Positions 34,571 through 44,692 of a stretch of DNA of 64,000 bases are shown piece after piece; position 1 is the first letter of the stretch, and every line of letters begins with the position of its first letter. The notes below the pieces were generated by a model that worked only from the letters and a program-made list of their open reading frames with translations, was not told the origin of the DNA and made no database searches. The position numbers and the translations under genes were made by a program. Source of the stretch: Leucaena leucocephala (lineage: Eukaryota; Streptophyta; Magnoliopsida; Fabales; Fabaceae); NCBI GenBank assembly GCA_037074615.1, contig CM073518.1, positions 4,278,001 to 4,342,000 of the forward strand. Reading direction: 5' to 3'.

Positions 34571-35087
34571 ACTCTCATTGAACATTGCTCTAAAAATAGA
34601 ATTCTGGCCGGCGTTAGCAAGGGTAGTAGCATTCGTTTCAAATACTCTGCCACCAAAACATATCTCAGATATGATCAAGTTATGCAACAAATTGCTGCGT
34701 ATCTGCTTTCTGTTTGACCAATTAGTGATTTGATACTTAAATCAATGAGGAGGGATCAACTAACCTATGCAAATAAAAGCGTCACTCGCATGATTATGGG
34801 CACTGCTTGTCTTTGCTTTGACCGAGCAAATTATTGATATTTGCTTCTCCTGTGACCATTTTCTGGCCAAGTTCTGCCTTACTTGCAATAGTCATATTTT
34901 ATATGTTTTCTGAATCCTCTGGAAGCTTACTGTGCTTAAATTGAACTACTGATTTCTAAAACTTTATAGACAACCAATACTAACATCGAGCTTGTTATTG
35001 TGTTGTACTTATAACTTAATAGTTACTAGGAAAACATGATGTTTTCACTTTCTTTTTGTGATTAAACATCATTTTTTATTCATGTAG

Positions 35088-36525
35088 GAGATGAAATGAC
35101 GCGAGTAATTTGGAAAATGATAAAAGACAAGGCAGTTGTGTCTTGCATCATCTTCATGAAATAGTCAGACTCCTTTATTTTCTCTTGAATATTATATGCA
35201 TTTTCCTCTCTCCCTTGTTCTTTTTTACAGCTTATTTTCCCTTATCTTGAGTTGGATATTAAGTATTTTGACCTTGGCCTTGCTCATCGTGATGCTACTA
35301 ATGATAAAGTTATAAATTGAAAATACTGAAGCTACTCTCAAGTATGTACTCTCATTCTTGAAGATTTCTTTGGGTATTTTCACTCTTGAATATATGTCAT
35401 TTAAATGTTGTGATCAATGCTACGCTATCTGCTTGGTATCTAATATTTGTTGATTTCCTTATGCTCCTACTGTTGTGATATGTTGGCTGCTTATACCTTT
35501 CCTTATCATAATAGTTTTCTGTTAGAAGGCAAGTTATAGGAAACATTGTATTCACAGAAATGATTCTGGTAGTAGAGATGTCGTTAAAATATACAGTGAG
35601 AAGACAAAGAAAGTAAAGAAATGAAGATGCTTTAATTTGTTTAGATCTAAAGCTGTTATTGGTTGAGGATATTTTAAAATCAAATAAGACATTATAGTTA
35701 TGCTTGACACTAGGCACAATATTGTAGAAGATTGAATTGTTTGAAGAAGAAACATGTGAGATTACATAGAAATAAAATATGCACTAAATTGTATCTATGG
35801 CTCTATGTAGTGCATCGTTGTTGGATGTATTTGGTTGAATATCAACCTAATTAAGTTGAATTTATTTAAGTTTTCGATGTTATGTCTTTCAACTTTTTTG
35901 GCAAGATGTGCAGCTATCTTAATTTCTATTTTTTTAATAAGCTACCCTGTGTGTTGAAGCTTCCTAAATTCACCTTTCAATTCTCATTTTCTTTTTTTCA
36001 GTTATAACGTGGCAATCAAATGTGCCACAATTACTCCAGGTATTTGCAATTAACTTCATATAGAATGGTGCGTGTGTTTCTATTATCATATCTTTCAAAT
36101 TAGTAATTCCTTGCATAAATAAATTTCTCATATAAAGGATTTACTTTTCGTAGATGAAGTTCGTGTCAAGGAATTTAACTTCAAGGAAATGTGGAAGAGT
36201 CCTAATGGAACAATTCAGAACATTTTAAATGGTAACTAATCTTTGTAATGGTTCTTGTAATCCTTCTACATATTCTGAACTATTTAGCTGAGTCTCTGGG
36301 GAACATTTGACAGGAAGTTTATGACAGTTAATGGAGTTCTAAGTTCAGAGCTGCAGGGATATGGTGAGATAATTTTCTTGTCATGCTTATAAAAAACTTT
36401 CTGATAAGTTAATTTCTAATACATATTTTTGGCTTTTAGGTATGAACATCGTCTCATTGATGATATGGTTGTTTATGCTCTTAAAAGCGATGTAGGCTAT
36501 GTATGGGCCTGCAAGAATTATGATG
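35088..36525 (+). pseudogene. NADP-isocitrate dehydrogenase gene fragment inside the Pack-MULE
   Basis: Six recognisable exon pieces in the parental order: 35088-35131 (GDEMTRVIWKMIKDK), 35231-35342 (FPYLELDIKYFDLGLAHRD), 36002-36039 (YNVAIKCATITP), 36154-36231 (VRVKEFNFKEMWKSPNGTIQ), 36311-36363 (QEVYDS*WSSKFRAAGIW) and 36440-36525 (YEHRLIDDMVVYALKSDVGY). The middle of the enzyme, after NILNG and before QEVYD, is missing, as are both ends of the protein. Lesions: TAA in the fifth piece, a one-base insertion near 35315, and GC in place of GT at 35132. The introns between pieces are preserved, so this is not a processed copy. A functional enzyme would oxidise isocitrate to 2-oxoglutarate; this cannot. 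Confidence 0.92.
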
Positions 36526-36561
36526 GTAATCTTCCTTTGCTTTTTTAAATTAGTGTTGTGC

Positions 36562-36642
36562 AAGAACAATTTCTCTGGACTCATTCCCATGGAACTTAGA
36601 GGTTTAGCCAAATTGGAGTTACTGGATTTAAGACCTTGAATG
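36562..36642 (+). pseudogene. Leucine-rich-repeat fragment (receptor-kinase type)
   Basis: KNNFSGLIPMELRGLAKLEL then LDLRP reads as one plant LRR (NNFSGxIPxELxxLxxLExLDL), as in the ectodomain of LRR receptor kinases. It ends at TGA. It is too short to name the parent gene. Confidence 0.75.
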
Positions 36643-37139
36643 AACTAACATGTTAAGTATCTTTCATATAATTCCAATGTGCATGAACAAGTTATATGGA
36701 TTTCTTGCTATACCTGTTTATATAATTTACTATGGAGTGGTTGTCTATGCAGGGAGACTGTGAGGTGCATGTACTAATTTGGTTGACTAAATAGGATTCT
36801 AATGTAGCACTTGACTACGATGACAAATACATTGTAGAGTTTAGACGAAACGTATAGTGGTGGCTAGTAAATCACGAGTTCAACTCAAGGCGAGAATTTT
36901 TGTTGAACCTACTTCCATAAAGCGAGACCGCCATATTGACCAAATGATGTTTCAGTTTTTGTACTATCCAACTTTTATAATGTTACATTTTTAGAAAGTT
37001 TAACCATTGACCAACTGATATTCAAAGTTAGTCAATCACTTCTCAGTGTTCGACTTATGTATTGTTAAACTTTGTAATGACTACAACTACATTTTATAAT
37101 ATTTATGTGCATATTTTCCCATTCACATTTACAATGGAA

Positions 37140-37940
37140 TTGCAACATATTGCTTTTAGGTTTGCAACTTCAACAATGACATTTGTAACTCGTTTAATGA
37201 GGTTTGTAAGTCTTGTAATGGGGTTTGTAACTCGTCTAATGAGATTTACAAGTCCTATAATAGGGTTTACAACTCGTTTAATGAGATTTACAAGTCCTCC
37301 AATGGGGTTTGCAACTTCCATAATAGTGATGTATTGATGCAGATTTAATTTTAAAGTAGTGTTATATTCAAAAGCGTAGCTTGAAGCATTTGAAGAAAAA
37401 ATGGGAGAATGAATCTTAGACCTCAACATATTGTTAAAAGGATTTGCAACTCGTCTAATTGAATTTATAACTTTATCAATTATATTTGCAACTTTCCTTA
37501 AGACATTGACAACTCTCTAACGAAGTAAATGCAATTATTTTCAGGTTTTACAACTTCTCTAATAGAATTTGTAACTTCAACAATGGGATTTATAATTTTT
37601 CCTAAGACATTTATAACTATCAAATTGTAAGATATAGCTTTCGGGTTTGCAACTCTTGCAATGTGATTTGCAACTTTTCTAATAGGATTTGTAACTTTTC
37701 CTAAGACATTTACAACTGGAATTGCATTACAATTACTTTCATGTTTGCAACTCCTCTAATGAAATTTGTAATTTCAATAATGAAATTTATAACTTTCACT
37801 AAGACATTTATAAATCTAACGAAGTTGCAATTTCAGTTGTAATTGGCTTAGAGAAAGTTGCAAATCCCATTGTTCAAGTTATAAATATCATTGCAGGAGT
37901 TGCAAATCTCATTGCAGGAGTTGCAAACCCGAAAGCAATA
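37140..37940. repeat. 21-bp minisatellite, main block
   Basis: Diverged units of the form ttTgcaactcgtctaatgaga. 37150-37330 is the most regular, reading as heptapeptides (FVTRLMR, FTSPIIG, FTTRLMR, FTSPPMG). From about 37850 the units are inverted (gttgcaaatctcattgcagg). No unit count was made. Confidence 0.85.
37380..37420 (+). repeat. Internal fragment of the Pack-MULE terminal repeat
   Basis: cttgaagcatttgaagaaaa followed by gggagaatgaa matches the terminal repeat (same orientation as the left end), 3 kb inside the element. Confidence 0.75.
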
Positions 37941-37944
37941 TCAC

Positions 37945-38136
37945 CATCTCAACAGAAAGTATGTGGTCTTTGGGAAGCTTGTTCAAGGACTTAATATATT
38001 GAAGAAAATTGAAGATGTGGGTGATGAAGATGGGCGTCCAACTGTAACTGTTAAAATCATCAATTGTGGTGAATATAGTGAAGATGGAAAGAAGATGAAT
38101 AAATTGACTTCTGAAAACAATAATCATGAAGCATGA
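37945..38136 (+). pseudogene. Cyclophilin (peptidyl-prolyl isomerase) fragment between minisatellite blocks
   Basis: KYVVFGKLVQGLNILKKIED then VGDEDGRPTVTVKIINCGE matches the C-terminal third of plant cyclophilins (HVVFGKVVxGxxVxKKIE ... VKIxxCGE), probably of the CYP63/CYP95 type. About 60 residues remain in a frame that starts in the inverted minisatellite (LQELQISLQELQ) and ends at TGA. The active-site part of the fold is absent. Acceptor-like cag precedes it. Confidence 0.85.
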
Positions 38137-38154
38137 CAGAAGTGAAAGCAAAAG

Positions 38155-38400
38155 CAACTCCAATAGTATTTACAACTTTATCAATAGGATTTGCAACTCC
38201 TCCAATGTGATTTGCAACTTGTCTAATGAGATTTGCAACTTCCCCTCACACATTTACAACTAAAATCACAACTTATTGCTAAAGGGATTTGCAACTCCTG
38301 CAATGGAATTTGTAACTCATCTAATGATATTTATAACTTCAATAATGAGATTTATAACTTCCTGTCAGACATTTGTAACTCTGAAATTGCAACTCATAAA
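38155..38400. repeat. 21-bp minisatellite, second block
   Basis: Same unit family as 37140-37940 (gatttgcaactcctccaatg, gtctaatgagatttgcaac), on the far side of the cyclophilin fragment. A stray unit (taatggaatttgcaacc) also lies at about 39721. Confidence 0.8.
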
Positions 38401-39899
38401 TAGTTATAATACACAATTTCATTCAATGACATAAGCCACTAATGGCATTTATAAAAAATTATCCTGCCCATGATAGCAATTCATTCATATAATCAAATGA
38501 CAAGCGAAGATTAAGATTCCAAGTGCGCCTAATATTTTCTTGTCAATAACACTAGATACTATATTACTGGTACTATGCATTTGCAACATATATCCTAAAT
38601 ATTATATACCAAAAGAATCAGTTGTATACCACAACCCTTGTCAAAAAATATTACTAAGGTGTTGGATTATACTCTTATAAGCTTTTGTCTTGCATTTTGC
38701 TGGAGGCATGAGGGGTTATCATCTTTTATCTATATGATTGTCTGAATTTTTTGAGCAATGAGCCTTCGACACATTACTGTTGTCAGAGTTATCAGCTTAC
38801 CCCAAATAATAGGAAAGTCTTTATCTCTCTTATAAGAAGGGGGAGCTGAGTCAGAGCAATTCTGTTATTGAATCTGGATGTGCCTATAAGAGTAAGAAAT
38901 CACAAAGTAGTAGAGCTAGTTGTAATCAAAACAACAAAGTTTTATAAAGTCATCAAATGACATATACTAATATGGGTTTTCAACTTTTCATAGAGAAAGA
39001 AAGAAAAAACTAGGTAAATATTTGGTTGATTATATATCCTAACATAGCCATCATCAAATTATCAAGGCACAAAACAATGCTACTTAATAAAAAATATCCT
39101 CTGTATTGTCTGGAGCAAGGTATTTAACACTTGGATTCGACTGCATTAATAGAAACTAGCATATATTTCAATTTACAAAAAAAAATTAAAGATATCCAGT
39201 GATATAAGTCGTTGCTATAAACCCCCATTCCAGTAACAGGTAGCTTCGACATTTAAGCATATGAGCACTGAAAAGCTGAGAATCCAAAAACAAATGCATT
39301 CAGCAACCACAGTTTTTAATATAAATGCATCCAGGAAAGCATAATAGCTCAAGAATCAAATTCCTGTAAGATTAGCTAAAAGGACTTGACAAATGTAATA
39401 TTGCAAGAAATTGGAATCAAATGGCACGTCCTATATAGCAGGAACCTAAAGCCCAGAAAAGCAACATAAACGCCAATGACAAAATTGGTTTTACAAAGAA
39501 AGAAATGAACTTTAGTTTGATATAGAAATTGAGTCTCTTAAAAGTTACCAGAAGATAAAGAATGAATAGAAGAATTGGAGACAAGCTGGGATGTATAAAT
39601 GGGAATATTGTTGCCAAAAGGGGTGCTCGCATAAAAGGAGACAATTATGAGCAGCAAAGCCATCATTATCATCTGCCCAGATTTGGAATCAAATGCCAAA
39701 CTCACCGAAATAACCTATTGCTAATGGAATTTGCAACCTTGTTTCCTTTCAATTCCTTTCCTTTCTACATGATCAAGAAGAGGAAGGAGACTTTCCTTTC
39801 CAACTTGTTTTCAACATTCTTCTCTAGGAGCATCTCAAAACTCTTGGTTTTAAACAACGAGTAGAGGAGTGCCCTATGGTATTTCCATGAATCTGAAAC
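38401..39899. other. Pack-MULE interior, unassigned
   Basis: No known fold recognised. A minus-strand frame at 39417-39644 is hydrophobic. It may hold further captured fragments or filler. Confidence 0.35.
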
Positions 39900-40116
39900 T
39901 GCTTTTTCTCCCTTTTCATTCTCCCGTTTTTTCTCCCACTTTGTTCTGAATTTCATTCTCTTATTTTTTTTCTTCAAATGCTTCAAGAGTTATTTAGTCT
40001 TTTCACCCAAATTTATAAAAGACAGATTGGGCCTCCTACTCAATCTGTCCTTTTGTATATTCATATGCCTAAATTATCTTTTTTAAATTCATATGGTTGT
40101 TTATTGTCTTTTTCCC
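39900..40116 (-). repeat. Right terminal inverted repeat of the Pack-MULE
   Basis: Reverse complement begins gggaaaaagacaataaac and follows the left repeat for about 200 bp with scattered differences. Confidence 0.85.
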
Positions 40117-40530
40117 AAAGAGTTTTTGTATCCCTAAACTGAAGCCTACAACAGCTTTGTCAATGAAAATATTCATATATCCTTATCATTAGTTAATTTT
40201 TGTTAGATATATTGATAATAATAAATAAATTAATTAATTATAATTAATATAAAATTTAGTTAATTAATTTAGATAGATTAAATAATATATAATATAAATT
40301 TATCTTGAATAATTAGATTTAATAATAATTATTTATTTATTTAATATTTTTAATTTAATTAAATTAGCTAATCAATTTTTATATTAGTAAAATTAGTATT
40401 ATTGGAAAAGTCACATTAGTCTTCGTTTTCATGAGCCGCCTAAGTTGAAATTGTGAAGCGAGTTAAAGCATGAAAGCATCCAGGGACAAGAACATTGATG
40501 ACGATATTGCGATAAATTGTAGTAATATAC

Positions 40531-40766
40531 GATTACGAAGTGAAACCTAATTGATAGGATAGAAGAGTTTTTTTTTATAAAAATAAAGATAAAATTAAAA
40601 TTAAATTAAAAATATATTTTAAAATTTAATTTGATAGAATAAAAATAAGATTACGAAGTGAAACCTAATTGATAGGATAGAAGAGTTTTTTTTTATAAAA
40701 ATAAAGATAAAATTAAAATTAAATTAAAAATATATTTTAAAATTTAATTTGATAGAATAAAAATAA
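40531..40766. repeat. Perfect tandem duplication of a 118-bp AT-rich unit
   Basis: The block starting gattacgaagtgaaacc at 40531 repeats exactly from 40649, including a run of nine T. No differences seen, so it is very recent, or an assembly artefact. Confidence 0.9.
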
Positions 40767-41206
40767 GTATAAAATTAATTTATATATTTTTTTATAATTT
40801 AATGTAAAATAGTTTAAAATATATTTTTAACAATTTATAATAGATTAAAGTTATCTAAAAATTTTATAACTTAAAATAAAATAATTTAAAATATTTTATT
40901 TCTATTTTTATCATTTTATTTTATAGTTTTTTAATAAGACTAAAATAATTCGAAATATTAAAAATAAAATTAACTTTTTTATTTATTTATAAAAGATTCT
41001 ACCTCCAATTCTACTCCCTCACTTTTAACTATTGTATCAAACATACCTAAGTGAAAGTAGTTGGAAAAACTGGAGAAACAACAACTCAATATTTTATTAC
41101 AGAATCCATAATAGTCTCAGAAACACAAATTACATATTTATTTCTTTGGTTGAGAAATAATGAGTATGGATGAACACGATTGCAACACGACTCAGTGTTA
41201 TTATAT
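40767..41206. other. AT-rich spacer
   Basis: Poly A/T-rich DNA and the 3' flank of the FMO pseudogene. No gene. Confidence 0.4.
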
Positions 41207-43281
41207 TCATTGGTAGTCTTGGCTGGTATAGGGACTGAAAGCTTCAGAGAACCAGTTCATCTTCCTGAAATGGCTGAATCCCATCTCTTGTCAAATCTCG
41301 TCACTGTGGTTGATGCTGAAAGTTGAAATGCAGTGTCTTTTATAGAACCGAGTCATTTTCTTCACACTTGGAAGCTTAAATTGCTCATCCGCTAGTCTCC
41401 CCAGCCACTTGCATCTTAACTCCGCCGTCTGAAGATTTGAAACACTCTCCACATACCCCACAAACGCCATGTTCCGAATCAACGGGGGGATCATTCCTCT
41501 GTTCATGTTCAACAACACAATAAAATTCACAAGTTTGAAGCTTTTTAATCTGAGTTATATATATATACTTACCTATACAAGGGCATGATTCCTGAAGAGT
41601 CCACGATTAAGCTTCGAAATGGGTCTGGAAGCAGAGATTGGAGCTGCTTCTTGCTGTCATAACCAGTGGCAAGAACCACCACGTCGGTTTCCAATCCGGT
41701 GTTGTCTTCGAATTCAAGTCCTCCGTTCCAGAACCACCATTTGGAAGCCTTCTTGAATTGAATGTTTCCTTTGTCTGCTTCAGAGAAGAAGTTCTCAGGC
41801 AAGATGGCCATTTGGCATGAAGCGTAGTCCTCCACAAATGGGCGCTCTGGTTTCAGGCCGTATTTCTCTAGAGAGGAAGCTTCCAACTTAAGTATGATTC
41901 TATGAACTTGGAAATGGCTTTTCTCTGTCAATTTTGAACTATGTTATTATGATTGAAGTAAACGGAGAGGATTATTCGAAAGTGAAGTGTAAATACCATT
42001 GGGGATGAGAGAAGACAGAGAAGGGCTCTGAACAAGCTTTGATTAGGCCTTTCGTGGAGAAACTGTGAAGACCTCGTGTGAGAAAACAGAAAAAACGGTA
42101 ATCCCCATATCCAGTAAGATGGAACCGTCCAGTGCAGAGTCCTTATCACCATCGTGCAAGGCTTCAACGAATCCAACCAATTATTTTTTAAAAAAAAAAA
42201 CATCTATCTGAGTCCAGAGTTTTAAAATTTAAAAATTAGGTACACAGATGACTTGAAAGCTTCCATGCATGATTGTGTAATCATCATGCATCTTGACATT
42301 TGCCTAGTTTGACCACTCTGATTTCTAACTCAGTGTAACAACCATCGGATATGGAGTCTTAATAATACGTGTTTTATATTGGAGTCAATATTTAATTTGA
42401 TGTGTTTCTATTCACATTACGTGGAATATATGTGCTACCTGCGTTTGCCTCTGCTCACTCCATAGCTAAATCAATGACAGATTTCTTGTAGCCAACAACT
42501 GCAACTTTCTTTCCTCTGAGAAGTTCTCGAGTTCCTTCTTTGTCAAGCTTAGAGTAATCTATAGTATGTAACACCTTGCCCTTGAATACTTCACCTTTGT
42601 TTGGTGGATACTCTGGCATCCTTGGTACGTCTCCATATTTTCCAATGCACACCACCAGAAACTCAAACGCATGCCACTGAAGGTTCCCAATAACACCAAT
42701 TCAATAAATCAGTATTGTTAAAGCTACACGTAAAATCACTACTAACAAATCATGAAAATGGTAAGGTTAATTTCTTCAACTCTCAGCGAAATGATGTAGG
42801 TATATAGGACCTGAAGAGTGTTAAGCTGAGTATTGTGGACAGTGATCTCCCAAACGGGACGGCCAGTGAGTAGCCGGCCATGTTCAGATTTGTTGGAGTA
42901 GTCACCAACATAGCGAATTTGGACCACCTTGGAATTGAACTTGACCAGCTTCAACACATCAAAGTGTGAAGCGTAGTTATGAAGGTATTCAAGAACCTCG
43001 AGGTGGGAAGGGAAAGAGGAGTTATGTCGTTGAGGCCAAGGGAAGTCTGAGAATTCAAAGTCACGGCGAGGGGTTTGAAGCTTTGTGAAACTGTAAGAAC
43101 AGCGTTTCCAAACACCACCAATACAATCGGTGGCTTCAAACACCACTGGGTTGTAACGAGATAGCTGTTTGGCTGCAGCAATCCCTCTAATTCCAGCCCC
43201 AATTATCCCAACTTTGGATTCAACAATAACATGCTGGTTTTGCCGCATGGCCATCGTGATTGGTGTGTTTTGAAGGTCCAT
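41207..43281 (-). pseudogene. FMO1-like flavin-containing monooxygenase pseudogene
   Basis: The closest Arabidopsis gene I recall is FMO1, which N-hydroxylates pipecolic acid in systemic acquired resistance. Pieces, minus strand: 42811-43281 (FAD motif GIIGAGIRGIAAAKQL, KLQTPRRDFEFSDFPWP), 42439-42676 (WHAFEFLVVCIGKYGDVPR, KVAVVGYKKSVIDLAME), about 42000-42150 (CTMVIRTLHWTVPSYWIWG), about 41573-41920 (LEKYGLKPERPFVEDYASCQ, VVVLATGYDSKK) and 41207-41498 (GMIPPLIRNMAFVGYV, FYKRHCISTFSI). Lesions: TGA at 42455-42457 after DLAME, no usable acceptor for the third piece, a 2-bp insertion (tctcTAgag) before EKYGLKP, a gap of about 15 codons before RFYKRHC, and TGA after HSDEI, where the family has Cys. 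The remaining tail (MNWFSEAFSPYTSQDYQ) is still readable. It cannot make a full enzyme. Confidence 0.92.
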
Positions 43282-44692
43282 TCGGCATATCAACTCCTAC
43301 AGTTATGACCTTTTCTTTCTTAAATTCAAATATTAAAGTGAAAATCACTTGGTTTCAAGTGGTAATTAAAGTTTTTAGATTTTACGCACTCGTTAGTTTT
43401 GCTCCTTAGACTTCGATTTAATCACAAGTTTACGCTTCCATTATTAAAGGGTTGACATACTTGAGTCCAAGTTGACCAACTGTTTCAATTACGGAGCCAT
43501 AAGTCAGAACTGTCAGATTCTGACTTTCAAATTCAAGCTGTCAAATTTTTTTTTTTTAAATCATACCAACCATTATCTAAAGTTAGACTGTGTCTCAACT
43601 GAATTAGTTTAAGCCGTACCAAATTACCCTCTCTCCGTCACCATACTTCTAATTTTAAAAAATCCAACTTCTGTCCCAAAAATAAATAAATAAATAAATC
43701 TGACTCCTCCTGATTTTATGATTTCTTAAACAATTTTTAATAGAATTTAGAAAGCTTATGACTTGTATAACTAAACTAAATTTAATCACACATTACAAAA
43801 GCTAAAGAGACTTTCAACGCAGGAAAACTATAATTATTGTGGTTGGTTTTCGGATGTGTGTGCTTATTGTGAAATCACTATCTCGTTCACTTCTTTTTCT
43901 TTTCTTCATTTTCCATTTTTAATATGAATAACTTACATTGTCATGATTTATATTAAATATTTTATAAAAATATTTAAAAATTTAAATTAAATTTGAGCTA
44001 GTAAGGAAAGTAAATCCAACAACGTAGAGTCATACAAAATAAAATGAAATATTAAAAAAATATTTAATAAGATTATTGACTAAGACTTATCTATTAACAA
44101 TTTATCTAACCACGTAGTATTGATGTCTATTCTAAATTTTTTTATTAATGAAAGAAAATGTTGAAGATGGCAGTGAACACCTACCCTACAATCCATCCCT
44201 ACCCTACCAGCTGATACGATTATTTAAGCAACTGACATTGTACTCTCTGTTTGGATGAACTAACAACTCGGTCATTTAATTTCAACTAGATTGAGATCCT
44301 AAATCATTTTCCCAAGCCGGCAACCTTGAACTCCCTCTCAAACAGTTACTATGTTCATTTATGTTTCAGCACTCTGCTTTCAAGCAACTTCAATCACAAG
44401 TAAATATGCATAGTAACAATATTGGGCTCACTTAGTATCGATGTAAGCAGTCTTTGATTGACTTAGAAAATCTTATGCAACAAAGAGACAGAGAAAGAAA
44501 GAAACACAAGTAGAGAGGCACACTAGCTATAAGCCCTTTATAATAGCAGTAAATAATTTCAAGACGCCGGAATAAGATTTAAAGAGTAAAAGACCCCACT
44601 AAGAACAATAACCATTGCTGATCATCATCAACAAAACTTTTAATCAATCATTTCTTATCATACGAATCCTTTGAGCTTTGCATGCATCTCAT
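43282..44692. other. Spacer upstream of the FMO pseudogene, downstream of KCS10
   Basis: AT-rich. No gene, no repeat with clear ends. Confidence 0.45.

Larger units (their letters stand above)
34357..40116. mobile_element. Pack-MULE-like Mutator element carrying gene fragments
   Basis: 5,760 bp. Both ends begin gggaaaaagacaa when read inward, and about 200 bp of each end match in inverted orientation by eye (shared blocks aaaagataattt, aaaagactaaat, catttgaagaaaaa and gggagaatgaa). The element is bracketed by a perfect 9-bp duplication, AAAGAGTTT, at 34348-34356 and 40117-40125. Long inverted repeats plus a 9-bp duplication define Mutator-like elements. No transposase is seen. The cargo is pieces of unrelated plant genes, with introns retained, so they were captured as DNA: NADP-isocitrate dehydrogenase (35088-36525), a leucine-rich repeat (36562-36642) and cyclophilin (37945-38136). 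There is also a 21-bp minisatellite in two blocks. Confidence 0.92.

Noticed and set aside
35088..36525. Functional or processed ICDH gene
   Set aside because: Introns are present, so it is not processed; the missing middle, a stop and a frameshift exclude function.
37062..37337. A genuine secreted or membrane repeat protein
   Set aside because: The frame is produced by the 21-bp minisatellite. There is no conserved flank and no promoter evidence. It is kept only as a finding.
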